A stretch of DNA of 37,097 bases, from NCBI GenBank assembly GCA_002404115.1, contig DHJB01000050.1, positions 1-37,097 on the forward strand, read 5' to 3'. The notes beneath the pieces were generated by a model. That model worked only from the letters and a program-made list of their open reading frames with translations, was not told where the DNA came from and did no database searches. This stretch comes from Microbacteriaceae bacterium UBA4731 (GTDB lineage: Bacteria; Actinomycetota; Actinomycetes; Actinomycetales; Microbacteriaceae). How positions within the stretch are numbered: position 1 is the stretch's first letter; each line of letters opens with the position of its first letter. The translations under genes were made by a program, and so were the position numbers. Positions 7,378-14,006 of the stretch are shown in pieces.

Positions 7378-7650
7378 CGCCACCCTCCTCCGTTGAGCAT
7401 CACCATCACAGGTGCCTGCCGGAGGAGGGTCGTCAGTCAAGGATTCTGAAGTTCGCGCTCAAGGCAGCACGACCGGGTGCCCACAACCCTCCACGCCACA
7501 CTGTTTTCCGAGCTCGTGGGCACCAAGGACCATCGACGTCAAGCCCGACAAACACGCCACCAGAATCCATCTCCATGACGGTCACGGCAAGAGGCGACCA
7601 CCTCCCGATTCTCATCCGCCCAGATGCGGCCGCAGAGCGGCACCATGATT
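7378..7650 (-). ncRNA. IS110 5' non-coding end, candidate bridge RNA locus
   Basis: About 270 nt separate the transposase ATG from the point where ABC transporter homology resumes. IS110-group elements carry their bridge RNA in this upstream segment. A perfect 9-bp stem is visible, GGTGCCCAC (7476-7484) and GTGGGCACC (7516-7524), closing a 31-nt loop, as expected for one of the guide-loop stems. I could not assign target and donor guides. The outer limit of the element, near 7640-7660, is estimated. Confidence 0.4.
7382..7430 (-). promoter_or_regulatory. Hairpin that buries the IS110 transposase ribosome site
   Basis: ACCCTCCTCCG (7382-7392) and CGGAGGAGGGT (7420-7430) are a perfect 11-bp inverted repeat with a 27-nt loop. 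In the transposase mRNA the arm nearer the gene is the Shine-Dalgarno itself, four nt before the ATG at 7377. A transcript that includes both arms would hide the ribosome site. A promoter inside the loop or shorter leader would free it. Confidence 0.65.
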
Positions 7651-8058
7651 ACTGTTTTCGAGATGCAGGTTGGTGAGCAGCGATCGCGCGCGTTGCTGCG
7701 CTGCTTTTCGGTTAACCCCATTGAGCAGGAGCGGCAGGGCGACATTAGCTTCCGCAGTCAGCGCGGAGAGCAGGTTGAAGGACTGAAACATGAACCCAAG
7801 TTTGCGCAGCCGGAGGCCCGCGAGTTGCTTGTCTGAAAGTGCTGCCGTGTCTTCACCGTCAATGCGCACTCGCCCTGTGGAGGGTGTGAGCAGGGTTCCA
7901 ATCAGGGAGATCAGGGTGGTCTTGCCGGAACCTGATGGCCCCATGATCAGCAGGATGTCTCCGGCCGCGATGGTGAGGTCTATGTTGTCGATGGCAGTGA
8001 CGGCGGTGTGGCCTGATCCGTAGACGCGGCCCAGATGTTCAACCTCGACGACGTTCAC
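7612..8058 (-). pseudogene. MacB/LolD-type ABC transporter ATPase, 3'-truncated
   Basis: The likely start is the GTG at 8058, overlapping the upstream permease stop (GTGA) with GGAGG about 10 nt before it. The Walker A motif GPSGSGKTTLISLIG and the Q-loop region GFMFQSFNLLSALTAEANVALPLLL are intact and typical of MacB/LolD/FtsE-like ATPases. After LLTNLHLE (about 7655) the family match stops and the frame ends 14 codons later. The LSGGQ signature, Walker B and H-loop are absent, so the protein cannot hydrolyse ATP. The IS110 element starts at the break, so its insertion or a later deletion explains the loss. Confidence 0.85.
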
Positions 8059-8147
8059 GCTTTGCACACCTCCGCCGGATCAATGTGGGCGATGTGTCTG
8101 ATGGGAACGTAGGCCGCGACGACGGCCATGCCTAGGAGGCCGCTGAT
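8055..8147 (-). pseudogene. FtsX/MacB-type permease, last 30 codons
   Basis: The minus strand reads ISGLLGMAVVAAYVPIRHIA, then HIDPAEVCKA and TGA. This is the usual C-terminus of FtsX-fold ABC permeases (last membrane helix followed by RxxxIDPAEVL/FRA). The frame meets TAA at 8148-8150, exactly where the 19-bp inverted repeat ends, so the rest of the gene has been removed or moved. The stop overlaps the start of the ATPase gene, showing that both once formed one transporter operon. Confidence 0.7.
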
Positions 8148-8148
8148 T
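8130..8148 (+). repeat. 19-bp inverted repeat, left copy
   Basis: GCCTAGGAGGCCGCTGATT here is the exact reverse complement of 8460-8478. This copy lies inside the permease tail; the other lies just before plsC. Confidence 0.8.
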
Positions 8149-8459
8149 TACGACGTTTCAGTGGGCCACGAGAGTCTCTAGAGCGATTTTTTGCCCCGCG
8201 TTCCGGCCCCGTGGCGGCGGCTGCGGGTTCGGAACGCGGGTCTGGTGTTGGCTTGGCCGGGTGGTCAGGGGCGTGTCCGTCGGCTGGTGGCTGGTGGCGG
8301 GCTGGGTGTCCTGGTCTGGGGTGTTATTGCCCAGCCAACGCATCGACATCGTAAATCTCACGTTGACCATCATCATGACCCTGCATGACCCCAGTCTTAA
8401 CCAACCCCGCCAAGCCAGCCGCAGGCGCGCCTTAATCCACCAAACCAGAGACCAAACTT
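8149..8459. other. Unassigned 311-bp segment between inverted repeats
   Basis: No convincing gene. It contains a perfect 11-bp inverted repeat (CCCGCGTTCCG 8195-8205, CGGAACGCGGG 8230-8240) beside a T-run at 8187-8192, then a G/T-rich stretch (8241-8330) and an A/C-rich stretch (8380-8459). A minus-strand frame of 72 codons (8158-8376) is Pro/Gln/Thr-rich and looks non-coding or very decayed. It may be a remnant of a small mobile element. Confidence 0.4.
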
Positions 8460-8478
8460 AATCAGCGGCCTCCTAGGC
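8460..8478 (-). repeat. 19-bp inverted repeat, right copy
   Basis: AATCAGCGGCCTCCTAGGC, perfect inverse of 8130-8148. It ends 12 bp before the -10 hexamer of plsC, so it now forms the upstream part of that promoter. Confidence 0.8.
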
Positions 8479-8490
8479 GAGGGATACAGG

Positions 8491-8496
8491 GATAAT
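8491..8496 (+). promoter_or_regulatory. -10 hexamer of plsC, leaderless layout
   Basis: GATAAT lies 6 nt before the GTG start at 8503, the spacing expected if transcription begins at the start codon. There is no clear Shine-Dalgarno and no good -35. Confidence 0.45.
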
Positions 8497-8502
8497 AGGG
8501 AC

Positions 8503-9279
8503 GTGCCACAGCCAACGACGCCCGTTAACCCTGCTCCCGCCCGATCGGAGAAGAGCCGACCGTCGATCTTCTGGCTGCTGGGAGGCCTGATCCTCCCGGT
8601 CATGAACCTGGCCGCACGGTACGTGATCATCGATGACGAGAAGCTCCCGCGCACGGGCGCGTTCGTGCTCGCCCCGAACCACTACAGCGAGATCGACCCG
8701 GTCGTGATCGGGGTCGTGTGCTGGAAGCTCGATCGTCTGCCCCGGTTCCTGACCAAGGCATCCATCTTCAAGATCCCGGTCTTCGGCTGGATCCTCAAGA
8801 AGTCAGGGCAGATCCCGGTCGAGCGCGGCGGCTCGGTTCGCGGCAGCGAGCCCGTGAAGGCGGCGCAACGCCTCGTCGCCCGCGGCCAGATGGTCGTCGT
8901 GTACCCCGAGGGCTCGCTGACCCGTGACCCTGACCTGTGGCCCATGCGCGGCAAGACCGGCGCCGTGCGGATCGCGCTCGAGCACGGCATCCCGATCGTC
9001 CCGGTGGCCCACTGGGGCGCGCAGCAGATCCTCCCGCGCTACTCGAAGAAGTTCAGCCTGTTCCCGCGCAAGCGGGTCATGGTCAAGTTCGGCGACCCGC
9101 TCGACCTCGCCGAGTTCCGCGGGCGCAACCTCGACTCCGCGACGCTGAACAAGGCCACGGCCCAGGTGATGGATGCCATCACCCGGCTGCTCGAGGACCT
9201 CCGCGGTGAGAAGGCCCCGGCCAAGCGCTGGAACCCGTCAGAGCACGACCAGAAGGAGACCGGCCGTTTTGAAGCCTAA
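8503..9279 (+). CDS. plsC: 1-acyl-sn-glycerol-3-phosphate acyltransferase
   Basis: 258 residues from a GTG. It transfers an acyl chain to lysophosphatidate to make phosphatidate, at the inner face of the membrane. The acyltransferase motif NHYSEID places the catalytic pair at His60 and Asp65. YPEGSLTRD is the phosphate-binding EGT/S motif, and GIPIVPVAHWG is the last conserved block. A hydrophobic segment near residue 25 (WLLGGLILPVMNLAARYVII) probably anchors it. The end overlaps the TTG start of gpsA by 11 nt, a sensible pairing since GpsA makes the glycerol-3-phosphate backbone. Several paralogues exist in actinobacteria, so the symbol is by family. Confidence 0.9.
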   Translation: MPQPTTPVNPAPARSEKSRPSIFWLLGGLILPVMNLAARYVIIDDEKLPRTGAFVLAPNHYSEIDPVVIGVVCWKLDRLPRFLTKASIFKIPVFGWILKKSGQIPVERGGSVRGSEPVKAAQRLVARGQMVVVYPEGSLTRDPDLWPMRGKTGAVRIALEHGIPIVPVAHWGAQQILPRYSKKFSLFPRKRVMVKFGDPLDLAEFRGRNLDSATLNKATAQVMDAITRLLEDLRGEKAPAKRWNPSEHDQKETGRFEA

Positions 9280-10396
9280 GGTTCAGCCAGGCAAACGCGT
9301 CGCCGTCCTGGGCGCCGGCAGTTGGGGCACGACGTTCGCGAAGATCCTCGTCGACGGGGGCGCCGACGTGGTGCTGTGGGCGCGTCGTCCGGAGCTCGCC
9401 AGGGAGATCACCGAGGCGCGCCGCAACAGCGACTACCTGCCCGGGATCAACCTCCCGGTCGGCCTGCGCGCCACCTCGCGCCTCGACCTGGCCCTGGCCG
9501 GCGCCGAGCAGGTCTTCGTCTCCGTGCCGAGCCAGTCGCTGCGCGAGAACCTGATCCTGGCCGAACCGTACCTGGCCGAGGGTGCCATCCTCGTGTCGCT
9601 GATGAAGGGCGTCGAACGCACGACCGGGATGCGCATGAGCGAGGTCATCGAGCAGGTCCTGTCGATCGATCCGGCGCGCATCGCCGCCATCTCCGGGCCG
9701 AACCTGGCCCTGGAGATCGCCAAGGAACAGCCGACCGCCGCCGTCGTCTCCTCCGCCAGCCTGGAGACTGCACAGGCCGTCGCCGTGCTCGCCACGGCCC
9801 GCTACTTCCGGTCCTACGTCAACACGGATGTCATCGGCACCGAATTCGGCGGCGTGCTCAAGAACCTCATCGCGGTCGCCATCGGCATCGTCGACGGCGT
9901 CGGATACGGCGAGAACACGAAGGCGTCGATCATCACCCGCGGCCTCGTCGAAATGACCGATTTCGCGGTGGCGTACGGCGCGCATCCGGAAACCCTGGCC
10001 GGCCTCGCAGGCCTCGGCGACCTGATCGCGACCTGCCAGTCGCCGCTCTCCCGCAACAACACGGCCGGTCGCCTGCTCGGGCAGGGCTTCAGCTACAACG
10101 ACGTCGTCAAGCAGATGCAGCAGACCACGGAGGGGCTCGCATCCGTCGGCCCCATCCTCGACCTGGCGCGTGCCAGGGGCGTCGAGATGCCCATCGTCGA
10201 GCAGGTTCGGCAGGTGCTGGCCGGTACGCTGAAACCTCGGGATCTTGCGCCTCACCTGACCACAGACTCAGACGAACCGCAGGGCGAAAGGACGATCGAT
10301 GACGGACAAGCTCACGGTGGCGCTGCTCTTTGGGGGGCGTTCAAGCGAACATTCGATCAGTTGCGCCACGGCGGGGGGCGTCCTCGCGGCAATTGA
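9269..10396 (+). CDS. gpsA: NAD(P)H-dependent glycerol-3-phosphate dehydrogenase
   Basis: 375 residues from the TTG at 9269, with AAGGAG about 9 nt upstream; this start gives the correct N-terminus just before the nucleotide-binding motif (VAVLGAGSWGTTFAKIL). It reduces dihydroxyacetone phosphate to sn-glycerol 3-phosphate for phospholipid synthesis. GPNLALEIAK and GGVLKNLIAVAIGIVDGVGYG are family hallmarks, the latter with the catalytic Lys. Family members are usually near 335 residues. Here about 40 extra residues after LAPHLTTDSDEPQGER extend across the ddl start, producing a 98-nt overlap. The extension may be real or decayed tail; the core is complete. Confidence 0.93.
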   Translation: MKPKVQPGKRVAVLGAGSWGTTFAKILVDGGADVVLWARRPELAREITEARRNSDYLPGINLPVGLRATSRLDLALAGAEQVFVSVPSQSLRENLILAEPYLAEGAILVSLMKGVERTTGMRMSEVIEQVLSIDPARIAAISGPNLALEIAKEQPTAAVVSSASLETAQAVAVLATARYFRSYVNTDVIGTEFGGVLKNLIAVAIGIVDGVGYGENTKASIITRGLVEMTDFAVAYGAHPETLAGLAGLGDLIATCQSPLSRNNTAGRLLGQGFSYNDVVKQMQQTTEGLASVGPILDLARARGVEMPIVEQVRQVLAGTLKPRDLAPHLTTDSDEPQGERTIDDGQAHGGAALWGAFKRTFDQLRHGGGRPRGN

Positions 10397-11399
10397 CCGC
10401 GAGCGTTACACCGTCATTCCGGTCGGCATCACCCGCGACGGGGCCTTCGTGCTCGAAGAGGACGACCCGGTAAGGTTCCGGCTCAACGCCGGCGCGCTGC
10501 CGGAGGTCGTCGATAATGGCACCCGGGTGCGCTGGCCGGACAGCACGCGCAGCCGCGACCTGACCGTCACCGACGCGGACGGCACCCGCTCGCTCGGCAC
10601 CGTCGACCTTGTCTTCCCGATCCTGCACGGACCGTTCGGCGAGGACGGCACGGTGCAGGGGATGCTCGAACTGGTCGGACTGCCCTACGTCGGCTCGGGC
10701 GTACTCGCGTCGTCGTTGGGCATGGACAAGCACTTCACCAAAACGGTCTTCCAGCAGGCGTCCCTGCCGGTCGCGCCATGGCGCACCATCACGGCCGACG
10801 ACTGGGCAGAGGCGCCCGGCATGGCCTACGCCGCGCTCGAGGATCTCGGGCTGCCGGCGTTCGTGAAGCCGGCTCGGGCCGGGTCCAGCGTCGGGGTCAG
10901 CAAGGTGTCGTCCCCCGAGCAGCTCGCGGAGGCCATGGCGGTGGCGCTGGCCGAGGACTGCAAGGTTCTCATCGAGTCCGGCCTGGTCGGCCGCGAACTC
11001 GAGGTCGCTGTGCTGCAGGGGCGTCCGGGGGAGGCGACCCGGGCATCCGTCGCCGGGGAGGTCGTCGTGACCGGCCGCGACTTCTACGACTTCGCCGCGA
11101 AGTACCTCGACGCGCCGGGAATCGACCTGGTCTGCCCGGCGGAGCTCGCCGCCGAGGAGCTGGTCACGGTGCAGAAGCTGGCGATTCGCGCGTTCGAAGC
11201 GATCGACGGCGAGGGCCTCGCGCGGGTGGATTTCTTCCTCACCGCCAACGGCTGGGTCATCAACGAGATCAACACCATGCCCGGCTTCACCCCGATCTCG
11301 ATGTTCCCGAGCTGCTGGCTCGCCAGCGGGTACACCTACCCGAAGCTGATCGACGAGCTCATCCAGGTCGCGCTGGCCCACGCCGCCCACGGCTCCTGA
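10299..11399 (+). CDS. ddl: D-alanine--D-alanine ligase
   Basis: 366 residues from ATG 10299 (AAAGGA about 7 nt upstream). It joins two D-Ala with ATP to supply the end of the peptidoglycan stem peptide. The N-terminus VALLFGGRSSEHSISCATAGGVL is the family's signature 1, the ATP-grasp lid region includes FVKPARAGSSVGVSK, and the C-terminal signature is INEINTMPGFTPISMFP, which provides the Mg-binding Glu and Asn. The length is normal. It follows gpsA with a long overlap, so the three genes plsC-gpsA-ddl form one unit, a layout common in Microbacteriaceae. Confidence 0.96.
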   Translation: MTDKLTVALLFGGRSSEHSISCATAGGVLAAIDRERYTVIPVGITRDGAFVLEEDDPVRFRLNAGALPEVVDNGTRVRWPDSTRSRDLTVTDADGTRSLGTVDLVFPILHGPFGEDGTVQGMLELVGLPYVGSGVLASSLGMDKHFTKTVFQQASLPVAPWRTITADDWAEAPGMAYAALEDLGLPAFVKPARAGSSVGVSKVSSPEQLAEAMAVALAEDCKVLIESGLVGRELEVAVLQGRPGEATRASVAGEVVVTGRDFYDFAAKYLDAPGIDLVCPAELAAEELVTVQKLAIRAFEAIDGEGLARVDFFLTANGWVINEINTMPGFTPISMFPSCWLASGYTYPKLIDELIQVALAHAAHGS

Positions 11400-11427
11400 C
11401 CGCGTCGCCCCGGATCCTCCCACCCCT

Positions 11428-11494
11428 CCCCGCGAGACTGCAGTTGTGCGCATTATGAGCGCCGTTTAGCGACCACAACTGCGTTTTCGCGGGG
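11428..11494. repeat. Two-tier inverted repeat between convergent genes
   Basis: Outer arms CCCCGCGA (11428-11435) and TCGCGGGG (11487-11494), then a small bubble, then inner arms GCAGTTGT (11440-11447) and ACAACTGC (11475-11482). It lies between the ends of ddl and the DUF3515 gene and may act as a bidirectional terminator, though there is no T-tract. Confidence 0.6.
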
Positions 11495-11506
11495 GAACGC
11501 CGGGTC

Positions 11507-12022
11507 TTAGGGGGCCGGAGACGGGGTCGGGGTCGACGTCGGCAGGGTGACGTCTTCGGCGCCGACGCAGTGGCCGGTCGCGGGGATGCTGGAGACGGCG
11601 GTGGCCAGGTCGACGAGGACCGTCGAACCGCTCACCATGCCCGAGTCGATGAGCAGCTCGGTCGCCGGGTCACGTCCGTAGGTCGTGTAGCGGTACCGCG
11701 GGGCGTCTGAATCGTCCTCGATCCAGTCGACGCCGTTGATGCTGAGGCAGGGGAGCGTTGTCGGCTTCGGCACGTCGACCCCGCAGTGCAGCAGGATGGC
11801 CGCCGGGTCGCCCCAGGCGCCGGTGGCCTGCGCGTTCGTCTCCCGCTCCGGCAGGTCGGCCACGGTCGCCGGGAGGTGCACGATGATGTCTGCGCAGCGC
11901 GGGTTTTGGGCATCCGCAGCCGGCTGCATGGGCACCGCCGCGGTGCAGCCACTGAGCAGGACCGTCCCCGTGGCGAGGGTGAGTATGGCGCCGGCACGCA
12001 GGGCCAGGGATCGGAGAGTCAT
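11507..12022 (-). CDS. DUF3515 family lipoprotein
   Basis: 171 residues from the ATG at 12022. The signal peptide ends in a lipobox LLSGC with Cys26 as the lipidation site, so the protein is anchored outside the membrane. The rest matches the actinobacterial DUF3515 family: CADIIVHLPATVADLPERET, then WGDPAAILLHCGV and conserved Cys residues (LPCLSINGVDW, GHCVG) that could pair. The function is unknown; the family is regularly found beside thiL and ddl in this order. It is divergent from thiL with only 24 bp between, and a second in-frame ATG at 12027 would leave almost no leader. Confidence 0.87.
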   Translation of the reverse strand: MTLRSLALRAGAILTLATGTVLLSGCTAAVPMQPAADAQNPRCADIIVHLPATVADLPERETNAQATGAWGDPAAILLHCGVDVPKPTTLPCLSINGVDWIEDDSDAPRYRYTTYGRDPATELLIDSGMVSGSTVLVDLATAVSSIPATGHCVGAEDVTLPTSTPTPSPAP

Positions 12023-12029
12023 CGCATTC

Positions 12030-12039
12030 AGGCTACCGT
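12030..12039. promoter_or_regulatory. Overlapping divergent -10 hexamers for DUF3515 gene and thiL
   Basis: Plus strand TACCGT (12034-12039) is 7 nt before the thiL ATG. Minus strand TAGCCT (12035-12030) is 7 nt before the DUF3515 ATG. The two hexamers share two base pairs, and both spacings fit leaderless mRNAs. Confidence 0.5.
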
Positions 12040-12046
12040 TTGATGC

Positions 12047-13054
12047 ATGACGAATGCTGCGGGCGCCACGGACACCACGACCGGGACGCTCGCCGACCTG
12101 AGCGAAGGCGAAGTGCTCGCCCGCATCTTCCCGCGGCTTCCGGCAGCGGCCGCGCAACTCCTTGGCCCCGGCGACGACGCCGCCGTGCTGGCTGCCCCTG
12201 ACGGCCGCTACGTCGTGACGACGGACATGATGATCCACGGACCGGACTTCCGCCTCGCCTGGTCGACCCCGCACGACCTCGGCTGGAAGGCCGCGGCGAC
12301 GAACCTGTCGGATGTCGCGGCCATGGGGGCCAGGCCCACCGCCCTGGTGGTCGCCATCGCGGCGCCGCCCGGCACGCTCATCTCGGTGATCGAGGGCATC
12401 GCCGACGGGCTGCGGGACTGCTGCGAGGCGCTGGCGCCCGGCTGCGGTGTCGTCGGCGGCGACCTGTCGGCGTCTGACACGCTGACGCTCGTAGTGACGG
12501 CCTTCGGTGACCTGGAGGGGCGCGAGCCCGTCCTGCGCTCCGGCGCGCGGCCGGGCGACGTTGTGGCGCTCGCCGGGGGCCTCGGCGAGGCGGGCGCCGG
12601 CCTCGAGCTGCTGTTCCGGCGCGGCGTCGACGCGGACGGCAACCCGGATGCCGCCCTCGCGGCCGCCCTCAGGGAAGAACACCCGGACATCCTCTCGACC
12701 CAGTTCAGGCCGGTTCCACCCCTCGAGTGCGGCCCGGCCGCCGCCATCGCCGGGGCGACCGCGATGCTGGACGTGTCAGACGGCCTGGCCCTCGACGCCG
12801 GACGCATCGCCCGGGCCAGCGGCGTCGGGATCGACTTCGACTCCGCGGCGCTGGGGGACCGGGTCGAACTCGCCCTCGGCGGCGGCGAAGACCATGGCCT
12901 CCTTGCCACCTTCCCCGCGGGAACGACGCTGCCCGAGGGCTTCCGTCCCCTCGGCGTCGTGACGGCGGATGCCGGAACCGTCCTGGTCGACGGCATCCCG
13001 CACGAGCAGGTCGGCTGGGACCCCTACCGCGGCTGGGACGGCGTCGCCGGCTGA
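12047..13054 (+). CDS. thiL: Thiamine-monophosphate kinase
   Basis: 335 residues from ATG 12047. It phosphorylates thiamine monophosphate to the diphosphate cofactor using ATP. Family motifs in order: GPGDDAAVL (about 40-48, metal binding), TTDMMIHGPDF, LSDVAAMGARPTALVVAI, VVGGDLSASDTLTLVVTAFG and MLDVSDGLALDAGRIA. The fold is that of PurM-type kinases. The end HEQVGWDPYRGWDG is typical of the family. The length is normal. It is probably expressed from the short divergent promoter as a leaderless message and is followed by a large inverted repeat. Confidence 0.95.
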   Translation: MTNAAGATDTTTGTLADLSEGEVLARIFPRLPAAAAQLLGPGDDAAVLAAPDGRYVVTTDMMIHGPDFRLAWSTPHDLGWKAAATNLSDVAAMGARPTALVVAIAAPPGTLISVIEGIADGLRDCCEALAPGCGVVGGDLSASDTLTLVVTAFGDLEGREPVLRSGARPGDVVALAGGLGEAGAGLELLFRRGVDADGNPDAALAAALREEHPDILSTQFRPVPPLECGPAAAIAGATAMLDVSDGLALDAGRIARASGVGIDFDSAALGDRVELALGGGEDHGLLATFPAGTTLPEGFRPLGVVTADAGTVLVDGIPHEQVGWDPYRGWDGVAG

Positions 13055-13078
13055 TGCTCCGGCCGCCCCGGCACCGAC

Positions 13079-13143
13079 GCGCGGGAGGTACGCCGCTTCG
13101 CGGGGGGGCGCGCGCGCTCCGCGAAGCGGCGCAATTCCCGCGC
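13079..13143. repeat. Two-tier GC-rich inverted repeat after thiL
   Basis: GCGCGGGA (13079-13086) pairs with TCCCGCGC (13136-13143). After a 4-nt mismatch, CGCCGCTTCGCGG pairs with CCGCGAAGCGGCG around a GC-rich loop. It is between convergent thiL and rsmD. The remaining bases to 13380 hold only a weak imperfect repeat (GGCACTTTCCGCG near 13170 against CGCGAAAGTGGCC near 13290) and no gene I can support. Confidence 0.6.
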
Positions 13144-13380
13144 TATCCGTTCCCTGCGCCGGCCGCGAGTGGGCACTTTCCGCGACTGCCTACCCGGGGT
13201 CATCACAAAAACTGCCCAGGCGCGGGCAGGGAGGATGGCGACGGCGCCCAAAATCCCGGAATGCCGCGTCGCGAATACAGGAACCGGGGCGCGAAAGTGG
13301 CCATTCCATCCTGTTCCAGGTGACGTCGACTCGATTCTTCCTGTTTCCGATGCAGGGCGGACGCCAGGTTGGGGCGGACG

Positions 13381-13956
13381 CTAGGCGGGAGGGGCGGGCG
13401 TGGCGGTCCAGACGGTGGTGTCGCCGTAGTCCTTGCGGCGCTCGAGCTCGAGCCCGGGGCCCCAGGTGGGCTCGGGGGAGCGGGAGCTCCGTTCGACCAG
13501 CACGAGGGCATCCTCGGAGAGGAGCGGCGTGAGCGCGGCCAGGTTCTGGGCCAGTTCTGGCTCACCGAGGTCGTACGGCGGGTCGAGGAAGACCAGGTCG
13601 AATCCGTCCGGCGTGCCCGCGAGGAACGCCTGGACCGGCTGCCCGGAGACCCGGATCTTGAGCGAGTCGCCCTTGGGCGCCGCTCGCAGGATCGCGTCGG
13701 CGTTCTTCCGGCACAGCTGAGAGGCGCCGTAACTCTTCTCGACGAGGGTCACCACGCGCGCGCCGCGGCTGGCAGCCTCGAGACCGAGCGCCCCCGACCC
13801 TGCGTAGAGGTCGAGCACGCGGGCGCCGCGCACGGCGTCGCGCGCCTCGAGCGCCGAGAAGATGGCCTCCCGCACCCGATCGCTCGTCGGCCGGGTGCCG
13901 GCCTTCGGTACGGCCAGGGTCAGGGAGCCGGCGAACCCGGCGACAATTCGCGTCAT
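13381..13956 (-). CDS. rsmD: 16S rRNA (guanine-966-N2)-methyltransferase
   Basis: 191 residues. It methylates G966 of 16S rRNA using S-adenosylmethionine. The start MTRIVAGFAGSLTLAVP and the GTRPTSDRVREAIFSAL block are RsmD hallmarks. The SAM-binding loop is LDLYAGSGALGLEAASRGA, and the catalytic motif is FLDPPYDL. The length is usual for the family. It is divergent from the TPR-like gene with a 50-bp gap. A TAGGCT hexamer about 9 nt before the ATG is a possible -10. In actinobacteria rsmD is normally beside recG and coaD, as here. Confidence 0.95.
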   Translation of the reverse strand: MTRIVAGFAGSLTLAVPKAGTRPTSDRVREAIFSALEARDAVRGARVLDLYAGSGALGLEAASRGARVVTLVEKSYGASQLCRKNADAILRAAPKGDSLKIRVSGQPVQAFLAGTPDGFDLVFLDPPYDLGEPELAQNLAALTPLLSEDALVLVERSSRSPEPTWGPGLELERRKDYGDTTVWTATPAPPA

Positions 13957-14006
13957 TTCGCATCGAGCCTATCGCCCGGCCCCGGCGCAGATGTCAGGAT
14001 GGGGGC

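Noticed and set aside
7433..7615. 60-codon minus-strand frame upstream of the IS110 transposase
   Set aside because: It covers the structured non-coding end of the element, is not a known IS110 product and has no clear ribosome site.
8158..8376. 72-codon minus-strand frame in the segment between the 19-bp repeats
   Set aside because: Pro/Gln/Thr-rich, no start signal, no family resemblance; kept only as unexplained sequence.
8481..8500. Similarity of GGGATACAGGGATAATAGGG to a homing endonuclease (I-SceI) site
   Set aside because: Only partial match, with no intron or endonuclease gene nearby; it is better read as a -10 region.
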